Positions 45,936 through 54,085 of a stretch of 64,000 bases of DNA are shown here, piece by piece. A program made the position numbers and the translations under genes. Every line of letters begins with the position of its first letter. The first letter of the stretch is position 1. The stretch is from assembly GCA_021299715.1 (NCBI GenBank), contig JAJTEL010000006.1:62001-126000 (forward strand), read 5' to 3'. Under the pieces are notes generated by a model. It had not been told where the DNA came from, did no database searches, and saw only the letters and a list, made by a program, of their open reading frames with translations. The stretch is from Ilumatobacteraceae bacterium (lineage in GTDB: Bacteria > Actinomycetota > Acidimicrobiia > Acidimicrobiales > Ilumatobacteraceae).

Positions 45936-46163
45936 ATGAAATTTCTGTCGTTCATGAGCACACCCCTGGGTCGCGTGTTACGCGTTGTCATGGGTGCCAT
46001 CATCATTTGGGCCGGACTAGCAATTGGTGGTGCAGGCGGTACTGCACTCGCAATTTTCGGGTTCTTGCCGCCAATAACTGGAATTCTTGGACTGTGCCCC
46101 ATTAATCCTTTAGTGGGTCGACCAATTCGTTGCGACGCTGCGTGTCGCATGCAAACGAAATAA
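45936..46163 (+). CDS. DUF2892 (YgaP-like) membrane protein
   Basis: The 75-residue protein has two close helices (about 11-55) and the C-terminal GLCPINPLVGRP with a Cys, typical of the DUF2892/YgaP transmembrane domain. This family often lies with rhodaneses, persulfide dioxygenases and CstR regulators. ATG 45936 has AAAAGGAGA eight bases upstream. Its 3' end overlaps the next gene on the other strand by 62 bases. Confidence 0.85.
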   Translation: MKFLSFMSTPLGRVLRVVMGAIIIWAGLAIGGAGGTALAIFGFLPPITGILGLCPINPLVGRPIRCDAACRMQTK

Positions 46164-46368
46164 GAACTACGGCTGCCCACTCTTGTAATTGAGCAATAAA
46201 TGCATCGGCTTCGTCGCGAGTGAACTTGCCACCGGCCTGACGTTGCGTGAAACCCATTGGACCACGAGCGTCTCGAAAATCTGTATGGCCGGCAGCATTG
46301 AGCAACTGCATAAGTTCTTGTAGTTGTTTGCCCGTTGCTGGTGGGCCAGAAGGTTGTCCGAATGCCAT
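46102..46368 (-). CDS. Conserved actinobacterial hypothetical protein
   Basis: The 88-residue protein starts MAFGQPSGPPATGKQLQELM, then HTDFRDARGPMGFTQRQAG and GKFTRDEADAFIAQLQ. I recall near-identical short proteins in many actinobacteria with no known function. The C-terminal 25 residues are less typical and overlap the DUF2892 gene antisense, so the true protein may be the conserved N-terminal part plus a lineage tail. Confidence 0.78.
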   Translation of the reverse strand: MAFGQPSGPPATGKQLQELMQLLNAAGHTDFRDARGPMGFTQRQAGGKFTRDEADAFIAQLQEWAAVVLISFACDTQRRNELVDPLKD

Positions 46369-46396
46369 GAGATGACCGTAGCGAAGGGGTCGTTCG

Positions 46397-46645
46397 TTAC
46401 TTCAGAAGGCTGGCAATTGACCACACTGCTGCGGTTGCGCCAATGATTGCCATTACAAGACTGCGAACAACGGGGGCTTTGTCCAGGTCTGCGCTGTCCG
46501 ATTCATTATCGTCCGACTGTGAATTGGGCTTCTTTGGCTGCGCTTTAGGGGGGCGAACCAATGCGGCAATGTTCCCCACAGCAAGTGCCCCACCAAGTGC
46601 GAGGACCAAATACACAATGAGATTGTCTCCAAGGAACATGCACAC
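46397..46645 (-). CDS. Small membrane protein, two helices
   Basis: The 82-residue product has a helix at about 8-27 and another at about 61-80, joined by a Pro/Asp/Ser-rich linker. I do not recognise it. ATG 46639, two codons inside, is an alternative start. It lies between the conserved hypothetical and the VOC gene; its transcript direction matches the former. Confidence 0.6.
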   Translation of the reverse strand: MCMFLGDNLIVYLVLALGGALAVGNIAALVRPPKAQPKKPNSQSDDNESDSADLDKAPVVRSLVMAIIGATAAVWSIASLLK

Positions 46646-46671
46646 AGGTTAGGCGTGGCAGACTCTCGCGT

Positions 46672-47199
46672 ATGGGCTTCCACCACGTTGCACTCGCCAC
46701 CAAAGACCTCGCCGCAACTCACACCTTCTATACCGAGGTCATGGGGTTCTCGCTGGTGAAGACAGTTATTGCGCCAGTTCCTGGTTCCCCCACTGCTGGT
46801 TGGTCACGCCACGTCTTCTACGACACCGGATCGGACGGAATGATTGCTTTCTGGGATCTTCACGATGCGCAGTGGGCCGACGGCTACCCCACCAACATCA
46901 ACAAAACTGCTGGCTTGCCTGGTTGGGTGAATCACTTTGCCTACAACGCGCCAACGCGTGAGTTCTTAGACGACCGGCGTGCCAATTGGTGCGCACACGG
47001 GCACACCGTTGCAGAGGTTGATCACGAATTTTGCGTCAGCATCTACACAACAGATCCAGACGGAAACACTGTTGAGTTTTGCCACGACATTCGACCATTC
47101 ACCGCGGAAGAAAAACAGCGTGCGTTCGAACTTCTCGGTCACGACAATCCGCCCGCCGACAAAGATCCGAAAATCACAATTCATCCGCCCACTCACTGA
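46672..47199 (+). CDS. VOC-family (glyoxalase/extradiol dioxygenase-like) protein
   Basis: The 175-residue protein has two beta-alpha-beta-beta-beta modules. The first starts GFHHVALATKDLAATHTFYTEVMGF with a metal-ligand-like His. The second has NHFAYNAPT (His) and YTTDPDGNTVEFCHDI (Glu). The three His/Glu positions match VOC enzymes that bind a divalent metal. The substrate is not known. Confidence 0.87.
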   Translation: MGFHHVALATKDLAATHTFYTEVMGFSLVKTVIAPVPGSPTAGWSRHVFYDTGSDGMIAFWDLHDAQWADGYPTNINKTAGLPGWVNHFAYNAPTREFLDDRRANWCAHGHTVAEVDHEFCVSIYTTDPDGNTVEFCHDIRPFTAEEKQRAFELLGHDNPPADKDPKITIHPPTH

Positions 47200-47208
47200 G
47201 CGAAGAAC

Positions 47209-48585
47209 TCACTCTGGTTCGTCGACGAACTGGGTGTATGCCTTGTTGAAGATAAGGCGAATGGTGTCTGTTGGGCCAGAACGATGCTTTGCAACGATGA
47301 CATCGGCAAAGCCACGATCGTTCATGCGAACCTCAGTATTTGCAGCCTCTTCGCGATACAAGAACATAACAACGTCGGCGTCTTGTTCGAGTGCTCCCGA
47401 TTCACGAAGGTCTGACAAGTTTGGACGACGATCTGCGCGCTGTTCAATACCGCGACTTAACTGACTGAGTGCAACAACAGGAATTCCGAATTCGCGCGCA
47501 AGCATTTTGAGACCGCGAGAAATTTCAGCAACTTCTAATTGGCGTGTTTCATGATTGCCGCCACCCATCAGCTGCAGGTAGTCAATAACCACCATTGCCG
47601 GCGGAGCATCGGACACTTTTACGCGGCGCAATTTCTGACGAATTTGCATGACGCTGATTTGCGGGGTGTCGTCGATATACAGCGGAATGTTCAAACGATT
47701 CATCGCGTGTGTAATTTTTGTCCAGTCGGCGTCTTGTAGACGGCCGCTTCGCATGCGATCGGAATCGACTTGTGCTTCTGCAGACAAAATACGTTGCGTT
47801 AATTCTGGTGCTGACATTTCCAAGGAAAAAAACAGCACAGGGCGATTTGTTGTTCGGGCAGCGCTGACGGCCATTCCTAATGCGAATGCAGATTTACCCA
47901 TGGCAGGACGAGCACCAACAATGTTGAGAGTTCCGGCCTGCATACCAGACAGCAACTTGTCCAACTTTGAGTAGCCAGTGCGAATTCCTGTGATGTCGGT
48001 ACCGGAGTCGTATCGCGCTTCAAGAATGGACGTAACGATTCCGGTGAGTTCATTCAGTTTTTGCAGTGTGTCGGTGATTTGTTCGTCACCAATATCGAAC
48101 ACAATTTGTTCTGCACGATCAATTGCAATGCGAACGTCGGCGGGAGCCGAATAGCCAATGTCGGCAATATCGCTTGCGCCTTTAATAAGACGGCGAAGCA
48201 TTGCGGTGTCGCGCACAATGCGGATGTATCGGCCTGCACTGCTAATTGACGGAGTTGCATTTTGCAGTTCGTTCAAAAAGTTGAGCCCGCCCATGTCATC
48301 CAACAAATTGCTACGGCGCAACTCTTCCGACACGGTGACTGCATCGATTGCTTCACCTTGGCCAGACAGCGAACGAATAGCGGCGTAGACGTGACCGTGT
48401 GATGGTTTGTAGAAGTCACTGGGGTCGAGCGACATTTCAATGGCAAGACCAACAGGCGTGTCGTCTAACAACATGGCGCCCAACAACGATGCTTCGGCAT
48501 CGAGATTGTGTGGTGGCGTACGACTATCGGTGCGCGGCGCAGGCCGAGAGTTGGTCCGCTCGTAGCGGTCGCTGTTGTCTGACAT
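47209..48585 (-). CDS. dnaB: Replicative DNA helicase DnaB
   Basis: The 458-residue helicase has the N-terminal collar domain (PPHNLDAEASLLGAMLLD) and a RecA-like domain with Walker A GARPAMGKSAFALG, Walker B VVIDYLQLM and the arginine region. No intein is present, unlike M. tuberculosis DnaB. It is last in rpsF-ssb-rpsR-rplI-dnaB. The 120 bases upstream contain several DnaA-box-like sequences. Confidence 0.97.
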   Translation of the reverse strand: MSDNSDRYERTNSRPAPRTDSRTPPHNLDAEASLLGAMLLDDTPVGLAIEMSLDPSDFYKPSHGHVYAAIRSLSGQGEAIDAVTVSEELRRSNLLDDMGGLNFLNELQNATPSISSAGRYIRIVRDTAMLRRLIKGASDIADIGYSAPADVRIAIDRAEQIVFDIGDEQITDTLQKLNELTGIVTSILEARYDSGTDITGIRTGYSKLDKLLSGMQAGTLNIVGARPAMGKSAFALGMAVSAARTTNRPVLFFSLEMSAPELTQRILSAEAQVDSDRMRSGRLQDADWTKITHAMNRLNIPLYIDDTPQISVMQIRQKLRRVKVSDAPPAMVVIDYLQLMGGGNHETRQLEVAEISRGLKMLAREFGIPVVALSQLSRGIEQRADRRPNLSDLRESGALEQDADVVMFLYREEAANTEVRMNDRGFADVIVAKHRSGPTDTIRLIFNKAYTQFVDEPE

Positions 48586-48614
48586 AAGAGACCTCTACCT
48601 TGCCCGCAAACAGC

Positions 48615-48689
48615 TGTGGATTGCTAGTGGACAACCCTGCGAAATCCTTGTGGATTCGGCTGGGGATAGAGAGGGCACTCTGTGGATAA
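48615..48689 (-). promoter_or_regulatory. Cluster of DnaA-box-like sequences upstream of dnaB
   Basis: On the minus strand: TTATCCACA (48689-48681, perfect), CTATCCCCA (48669-48661), GAATCCACA (48657-48649), TTGTCCACT (48634-48626) and CAATCCACA (48623-48615). All five point the same way, with starts 11, 23, 12 and 20 bases apart. They fill the rplI-dnaB gap. Confidence 0.6.
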
Positions 48690-48705
48690 CGGTGTGCTGG
48701 CTGAA

Positions 48706-49149
48706 TCAGCCAGGCACGACTGAAATCTTGACGGTGCACTCAACGTCTGCGTGCAAACGCACGGTGACGCTGTGTGAACCAGTGGTGCGAATGGGCTGAG
48801 CCACAATCTTCTTGCGGTCGAGAGAAACGCCAGCTTGTGCAGCCAAGGCAGACGCAATGTCTGCAGTGGTAACAGAACCAAACAAACGACCCTCGTTGCC
48901 GGACTTTGCCTTCACAGTGAATGCCTTAGCGGTGAGTGCTTCGGCGATTGTGCGAGCTGAGTCGCGGTCGGCTGCTTCACGCAGATCGCGTGCACGACGC
49001 ATTGCGTTGGCTTGGTTGACCGCACCATCGGTGGCAACAAGTGCCATGCCGCGTGGCAAGAGATAGTTACGTGCGTGTCCGTCGGCCACGGTGACAATGT
49101 CACCGCGACGTCCGACGCCAGCAATGTCTTCACGAAGAATCACGTTCAT
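48706..49149 (-). CDS. rplI: Ribosomal protein L9
   Basis: ATG 49149 starts MNVILREDIAGVGRRGDIV, the typical L9 beginning; upstream codons overlap rpsR and are rejected. The 147 residues include GHARNYLLPRGMA, a long helix and the C-terminal domain. It binds 23S rRNA at the L1 stalk base. The start lies two bases after the rpsR stop. Confidence 0.95.
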   Translation of the reverse strand: MNVILREDIAGVGRRGDIVTVADGHARNYLLPRGMALVATDGAVNQANAMRRARDLREAADRDSARTIAEALTAKAFTVKAKSGNEGRLFGSVTTADIASALAAQAGVSLDRKKIVAQPIRTTGSHSVTVRLHADVECTVKISVVPG

Positions 49150-49150
49150 A

Positions 49151-49576
49151 TCAGGCCTCTTCTGCGCTCTCAACAACTTCTTCAGCTGCCGACTCGGTGG
49201 TGAAATCTTCATCGTCGTTCACGTTTGCGTACTCGGATGTAATTGGCTGCTCTGGCATCTCAAGGGTGCTGTCGTCCTCACGGCCTTCCTTGCCTGGGCG
49301 AGGAGCGCGAGTAGAAACAGTGCGCTTGGTGTATGGCAACAGAGCCATTTCGCGAGCGTTCTTGATTGCTGTTGCCAGTTCACGTTGGTGCTGCACATTT
49401 GTGCCGCTCATGCGCTGACCGCGGATCTTTGAGCGGTCGGTCATGAAGCGCTGAAGCAGGCTGACGTCTTTGTAGTCGATAAAGACAACCTTCTCGGCTG
49501 CGAGTGGGTTGGCCTTCTTCTTGAACTTGCGATTTAACTCGCGGGCTGCACGCGCTTTGTTCTTCTTGCTAGTCAT
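49151..49576 (-). CDS. rpsR: Ribosomal protein S18 with acidic C-terminal tail
   Basis: The 141 residues contain the S18 core (about 20-85: FIDYKDVSLLQRFMTDRSKI, GTNVQHQRELATAIKNAREMALLPY), without the Cys of zinc-type S18. Beyond it lies a 55-residue tail rich in Glu and Asp (EEVVESAEEA at the end), absent from ordinary S18 proteins of 75-90 residues. The core binds 16S rRNA with S6. The tail has no recognised function. Confidence 0.92.
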   Translation of the reverse strand: MTSKKNKARAARELNRKFKKKANPLAAEKVVFIDYKDVSLLQRFMTDRSKIRGQRMSGTNVQHQRELATAIKNAREMALLPYTKRTVSTRAPRPGKEGREDDSTLEMPEQPITSEYANVNDDEDFTTESAAEEVVESAEEA

Positions 49577-49616
49577 TGTGTGGTCCTTGTATGAGGGAAG
49601 TGGGAATTAAAGAGAA

Positions 49617-50084
49617 TTAGAAAGGTTCTTCGTCGGATGGGAAGTAGCCGCCATCGCCGCCACCGGTGTTTCCACCAGTGTTGCCACGACTGTTGCCGCC
49701 ACCGAAGTTGCCGCCCTGGCCGCCTTCGCCGCGAGGGTTGCGCTCGACTGATGCGGTGGCCCAACGAAGGCTGGGTCCGATTTCGTCGGCATTGATTTCA
49801 ATGGTGGTGCGCTTTTCGCCTTCACGGTTTTGGTATTCACGCTGTTCGAGACGACCCGAGACAACAACGCGCATTCCCTTGGTAAGAGAAGATGCTGCGT
49901 TTTCACCAAGCTGACCCCACGCAACAATGTTGAAGTAGGAGGTTTGGTCTTGCCATTCGCCGTTCACCTGATAGCGACGGTTCACAGCGAGGCCAAAAGA
50001 GGCAACGCCGCGACCACCGGTGGTGAAGCGAAGTTCGGGATCTCGGGTGATGTTCCCAACGAGAGTTACTGAGTTGTCGGCCAT
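49617..50084 (-). CDS. ssb: Single-stranded DNA-binding protein
   Basis: ATG 50084 gives 155 residues: OB-fold (VTLVGNITRDPELRF, SYFNIVAWGQLGEN), a Gly/Asn-rich linker and the acidic tip SDEEPF that recruits partners. It coats ssDNA in replication and repair. It lies in the classic rpsF-ssb-rpsR order. A longer in-frame start adds six residues. Confidence 0.96.
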   Translation of the reverse strand: MADNSVTLVGNITRDPELRFTTGGRGVASFGLAVNRRYQVNGEWQDQTSYFNIVAWGQLGENAASSLTKGMRVVVSGRLEQREYQNREGEKRTTIEINADEIGPSLRWATASVERNPRGEGGQGGNFGGGNSRGNTGGNTGGGDGGYFPSDEEPF

Positions 50085-50144
50085 ATTGGTGGCTCCTTCC
50101 AATTAAGAAGTGATGAGTGAGAGCAGAGGGCTCGAAAGGACGGC

Positions 50145-50471
50145 CTAGGCCGCCGACACCATTCCACGACGGGCTGCCTCATCGTCGGGAAGACGAAGAA
50201 GTTTGTGGCGAAGGACGTCGTCGGAGAGACGGAAACCGCGCTCCACTTCGTCGAGTGCACCTGCAGGAGCAACAATGTTGAACACTGCGTAGTAGCCGTC
50301 ATCCTGTTTCTGGATGGGATATGCAAGACGACGCTTGCCCCACCAGTCGGGATTGCCGTGGACCGAACCACCAACTGAGGTGATGGACGCGGAGATGGTC
50401 TTCAACCAACCGTGGGCGTTGCTCTCTTCGAGCTTGCCGCTGATTATGACCATGAGTTCGTAAGCACGCAT
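50145..50471 (-). CDS. rpsF: Ribosomal protein S6
   Basis: The 108-residue protein begins MRAYELMVIISGKLEE and contains WWGKRRLAYPIQKQDDGYYAVF, the S6 signature. It pairs with S18 on the platform of the 30S subunit. It is the first gene of the operon; AAGGGAGG lies seven bases upstream. A hairpin in the leader may bind S6:S18. Confidence 0.95.
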   Translation of the reverse strand: MRAYELMVIISGKLEESNAHGWLKTISASITSVGGSVHGNPDWWGKRRLAYPIQKQDDGYYAVFNIVAPAGALDEVERGFRLSDDVLRHKLLRLPDDEAARRGMVSAA

Positions 50472-50492
50472 TGCGTGTGACCTCCCTTCGGA

Positions 50493-50512
50493 CCCGAGTT
50501 ACGAGGCTCGGG
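50493..50512 (-). promoter_or_regulatory. Hairpin in the rpsF leader, possible S6:S18 autoregulatory element
   Basis: CCCGAG and CTCGGG form a 6-bp stem with an 8-base loop, followed by GTCCGAA and then the ribosome site. Bacterial rpsF leaders often carry an S6:S18-binding hairpin with a conserved CCG. The position and CCG fit, but the second stem was not worked out. Confidence 0.35.
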
Positions 50513-50671
50513 GCCCCACTTGTGGAGCAGGGTGAATATGACCCCAAGAGCGTATCTGCTGGTCGCCACCATCCCACAGGGGTGAGTCAGACCAGGAAAA
50601 CCCTTGTCTGGCAAAGGAGTGTGTGCCGAATCCACCACAACGTGGAATGCAGTGAGAGGTTCATTCGTGAC

Positions 50672-51076
50672 TTATCGGGCAGCGCGAGAGCGACCGCGCC
50701 CAGCGATGGGAAGCACCCGCAACAAGTGATGCCATCGACATTCGGGGCACGCCTCCACCACATACGCAGCGTATTCATGACCAGTGCGTTGCAGTTTTTC
50801 AATGTCTTTTTTGTCGGTGACGCACTTTCCGTGGCTGGGCAAACCGTGGCCAAACACATATGTCACCAGAACCACATTCACTTCTTCACAGATGGGGCAC
50901 ACCGTTTTTGATGGTTCTCCCAAATGTTTCGCTGCGCGAATGAGTTCCGGGTGTGCATCACAGACAGAATCTCTGCTGACGCGACCGCGCTTTACTTCAT
51001 TGATGAGTGCTCGCCGAGAGAGTTGGTGGTCGACGACTCCGATGTCACCTCTCAACATGTCGACGGAGAAACCCAT
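50672..51076 (-). CDS. DUF5318-like zinc-ribbon protein
   Basis: The 134-residue protein has paired CxxC motifs, TVCPICEE and ACPECRW, that look like a zinc ribbon, and a basic C-terminus (GRGRSRAAR). The region VDHQLSRRALINEVKRGRVSR precedes them. It resembles the actinobacterial DUF5318 family found near rpsF. The role is unknown; nucleic-acid binding is plausible. It lies 200 bases upstream of rpsF, a gap with only the rpsF leader. Confidence 0.75.
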   Translation of the reverse strand: MGFSVDMLRGDIGVVDHQLSRRALINEVKRGRVSRDSVCDAHPELIRAAKHLGEPSKTVCPICEEVNVVLVTYVFGHGLPSHGKCVTDKKDIEKLQRTGHEYAAYVVEACPECRWHHLLRVLPIAGRGRSRAAR

Positions 51077-51106
51077 GACGCCACAAGATAGTCATAAGAT
51101 TCGGAC

Positions 51107-51727
51107 ATGTCAGACCCCACTTCAGTTGTCACAGATGGACGCGCCGTGTCATATGGCGCATCGGTCTATAACGATGATGAATTACGGGTCTGCGGCGACG
51201 TAAAAGGCAAGCGAGTTCTCGAACTGGGACTCTTCGGAACTGTTCCCAACTGCGTGGCCATGGCTCAACGTGGAGCACGCAGTATTGCCATTGATCCTTC
51301 CAAGGAAAATGTGCAGCGCGCGCGACAGGCGGCGAGAAACTCAGAAGTAGTGGTGGAATTTCACGAGGGAGAACTTGCCGACCTTGGCTTTCTCATGAAT
51401 GCAGCCATCGATCTTGCTGTGTGTGTTCACCATATTGATTTGAACACCGATATTGCTCGACTGTTCCGCCAAGTGCATCGCGTGCTGCGGCCTGAAGCTG
51501 GCTTTGTTTTTGCACTTCCACACCCCATGTCAACGGTGTTCGATGGAAACGATCCAGTGGCACGTCGACGCTACGGAGATAGCTCTCCCACCATTGGCGA
51601 TCTCACCATGGCGTTACAACGTGCGAATTTCACCATTGATGTCATGCACGAACTCACCCCATTGCATCAACCACATGCAGTTGCACCATCAACGCTTGTT
51701 GTGCGTGCACGCAAACTTGGTTCGTAA
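51107..51727 (+). CDS. Class I SAM-dependent methyltransferase
   Basis: The 206-residue protein has the SAM-binding motif VLELGLFGTVPN, unusual in having LGLFGT instead of the GxGxG pattern, then SIAIDPSKENVQRARQ (acidic motif II) and a motif IV-like IDLAVCVHHI. The substrate is not known. It is divergent from DUF5318 and convergent with pcnA, ending nine bases before it. Confidence 0.8.
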   Translation: MSDPTSVVTDGRAVSYGASVYNDDELRVCGDVKGKRVLELGLFGTVPNCVAMAQRGARSIAIDPSKENVQRARQAARNSEVVVEFHEGELADLGFLMNAAIDLAVCVHHIDLNTDIARLFRQVHRVLRPEAGFVFALPHPMSTVFDGNDPVARRRYGDSSPTIGDLTMALQRANFTIDVMHELTPLHQPHAVAPSTLVVRARKLGS

Positions 51728-51735
51728 GCCTGTAC

Positions 51736-53199
51736 TTACGCGCGATTAATTCGACGCGATGGCTTCAAGCTTGATGCGCGAGATTCATTCTCTGCCCACC
51801 ATGCTCGCAGTCGTTGTGCAACAACGTCTTCACCCAATATTCCTTCTTCAAGACGAATGTCCATAAGAAACTCGAGCGCAGCACCAACTATTGGCCCAGC
51901 AGGAACACCCAGCAAATCCATCACGCCCTGACCATCAATTTCAGGGCGCAAGCTTGCAAGTTCTTCGCGCGCCATTACTTCAGCAATGCGCTCTTCCATT
52001 TCGTCCATTCGACGAGCAAGAATGCGTGCTTTCTTCTCGTTACGAGTTGTGCAGTCGCAACGCGTCAGAACATTAAGTTCTGCAAGATATGGACCTGCAT
52101 CACGTACATATCGACGCACAGCGGAATCGGTCCAACCCATTTGATATGTGTGAAAACGCCCACTAATTGCTACTAATTCCGATACTGCAGCAATATCTTC
52201 ATTTGGGTACTTCATTTCTTTCATGCGCTCGCGCGTCATGCGCGCACCCACTACTTCATGATGATGAAAGGTGACGCCTTTGCCCTCTTTAAATCCGCGA
52301 GTGCGCGGTTTACCAATGTCGTGATACAGCGCTGCAAGACGTGTGATACGAAAATCAAAATTGGCGCGTGCGTCGGGTCGAACATTTTCTACAACAGCAA
52401 GCGTGTGCGTTAAGACATCTTTGTGTCGGTGAATGGGGTCTTGTTCTAAGCGCATTAATCGCAACTCAGGCAAGAAGTGATCCACCAAACATGTATCTAC
52501 TAAGAACCACAGACCGGCGGTTGGTGAATCTGTTGTCATCAACTTGTCGAATTCAACTCGAATTCGTTCTGCAGACACGATTGACAAACGATCTGCCATT
52601 GCAGTGACAGCTTGCGTAATTGATGGATCTGGCGTGACACCCAATTGCGAAATAAATCGAGCCGCGCGCAACATACGCAATGGATCATCTGCAAAAGATT
52701 CTTCGGCAGACAACGGAGTGCGCAACGTGCGCGTCATAAGGTCTGCTGCTCCGCCAAAGGGATCTACCAATGTTGGCGTGTCACTAGTGATTTCGAGTGC
52801 AAGAGCATTAATGGTGAAGTCGCGGCGTGAAAGATCTTTTTCAATCTCATGCGAGAAGACCACTTCTGGCTTACGAGAATCTGGCGAATACGCCTCGGCA
52901 CGATGTGTGGTGATTTCGTAAACGCGTTCTCCCACTTTCAAACCAATGGTGCCGAAACGCTCCCCTTGAGTCCACACGGCGTCGGCAATGTCGGCCACGA
53001 TGCGCTTAATTTCTTCGGGCCGGGCCGTGGTGGTGGCGTCAAAATCCATCACGCTGGGGTCCACCGAAGTGGCGGCGTCGCCCATCAGTAGATCGCGAAC
53101 CGTGCCTCCCACGAGGTACAACCGATGCCCCGCCTCACGAAAACGCGCGGCGAGGGGAGCCATTTCCTGGAGAACTGGGGAAAAACGGGCTGGAATCAT
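51736..53199 (-). CDS. pcnA: CCA-adding tRNA nucleotidyltransferase (PcnA/Cca type)
   Basis: The 487-residue protein has the nucleotidyltransferase head (LVGGTVRDLLMGD, then MDFDATTTARPEE with catalytic acids), RRDFTINALAL, the neck/body RNA-binding domain, and an HD domain at LYHDIGKPRTRG with HHHEVVGA. It adds or repairs the tRNA CCA end. One encoded tRNA here lacks CCA, so the enzyme is needed. Confidence 0.94.
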   Translation of the reverse strand: MIPARFSPVLQEMAPLAARFREAGHRLYLVGGTVRDLLMGDAATSVDPSVMDFDATTTARPEEIKRIVADIADAVWTQGERFGTIGLKVGERVYEITTHRAEAYSPDSRKPEVVFSHEIEKDLSRRDFTINALALEITSDTPTLVDPFGGAADLMTRTLRTPLSAEESFADDPLRMLRAARFISQLGVTPDPSITQAVTAMADRLSIVSAERIRVEFDKLMTTDSPTAGLWFLVDTCLVDHFLPELRLMRLEQDPIHRHKDVLTHTLAVVENVRPDARANFDFRITRLAALYHDIGKPRTRGFKEGKGVTFHHHEVVGARMTRERMKEMKYPNEDIAAVSELVAISGRFHTYQMGWTDSAVRRYVRDAGPYLAELNVLTRCDCTTRNEKKARILARRMDEMEERIAEVMAREELASLRPEIDGQGVMDLLGVPAGPIVGAALEFLMDIRLEEGILGEDVVAQRLRAWWAENESRASSLKPSRRINRA

Positions 53200-53323
53200 G
53201 GGACGACGAAGTGGCCATTAGTAGTGGTCACGAACGGCTCAAGGCTAGGCAGTCACGGGCCCTCTTGGGTGGCCATCTCTGCACCGTCCCCGCGCGCGAA
53301 GGTCGGGCACTACCGTCATAGAG

Positions 53324-54085
53324 ATGAGTGTTGTGGAGCAGACCCCTCGGCGGGGCGTGATCTGGTCGGGCACGACCAGCGCACAGGTTCGCCCATGGGT
53401 CAATGACCCGCACTGCGCATTCCTTCTTATTACGGGAGACACTGCCAACCGTTTGACCTTGCCCGATGCAGCAGTTCTTGAACAGTGGCTCAGTACCGCC
53501 CACCAATGGGGATATGACCGCATTCGAACCAGTGCCCTCACCCCGTCTCTGGCGGCCCCCCTCTATGACCTTGGGTTTCAGACGGCCCAACAGTTGACGC
53601 TTCTCTCAGTGGCCCATTCGGAGCGCCCCCGTTTCAATATTCCTAAAGACGTCACTCCACGGCCTGTCCGTGCTGGCCGTTTATCGCGTACGTCCACCGT
53701 GATGACAGACATCATCGACATTGACCAGATGTCATTCCCGTCTCCATGGCACTTAGATGCCGATTCTCTGCGTGAAGCAATGCACGCCACACAGTCATCT
53801 CGACTCTTCGTGTCCCGGCGTCATTCCCACATTGACGGTTTCGTTCTTGTTGGTGCATCTGGCCCAACCGGATTCCTACAGCGCTTGGCCGTTCATCCGA
53901 ATTCTCGACGTACAGGAACCGCCACTCGTCTTGTTGCCGCCGCGCTTCAGTGGTCGCACAAAAAAGGCTGCAGCACCACAGTCGTCAACACGGAAACTAC
54001 AAACGACGCGGCATTAGGTGTCTACGCAGCGTTTGGATTTGCACCTATGGACGAAGGTCTCGTGGTTTTGGAGTGCGAACTGTGA
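53324..54085 (+). CDS. GNAT acetyltransferase with N-terminal extension
   Basis: The 253-residue protein has a divergent N-terminal half and a C-terminal GNAT domain with FLQRLAVHPNSRRTGTATRLVAAAL, the acetyl-CoA-binding loop, and NTETTNDAALGVYAAFGFAP. The N-terminal half may be a degenerate second GNAT repeat. The stop overlaps the start of the next gene by one base, so the pair is coupled. The target is unknown. Confidence 0.85.
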   Translation: MSVVEQTPRRGVIWSGTTSAQVRPWVNDPHCAFLLITGDTANRLTLPDAAVLEQWLSTAHQWGYDRIRTSALTPSLAAPLYDLGFQTAQQLTLLSVAHSERPRFNIPKDVTPRPVRAGRLSRTSTVMTDIIDIDQMSFPSPWHLDADSLREAMHATQSSRLFVSRRHSHIDGFVLVGASGPTGFLQRLAVHPNSRRTGTATRLVAAALQWSHKKGCSTTVVNTETTNDAALGVYAAFGFAPMDEGLVVLECEL

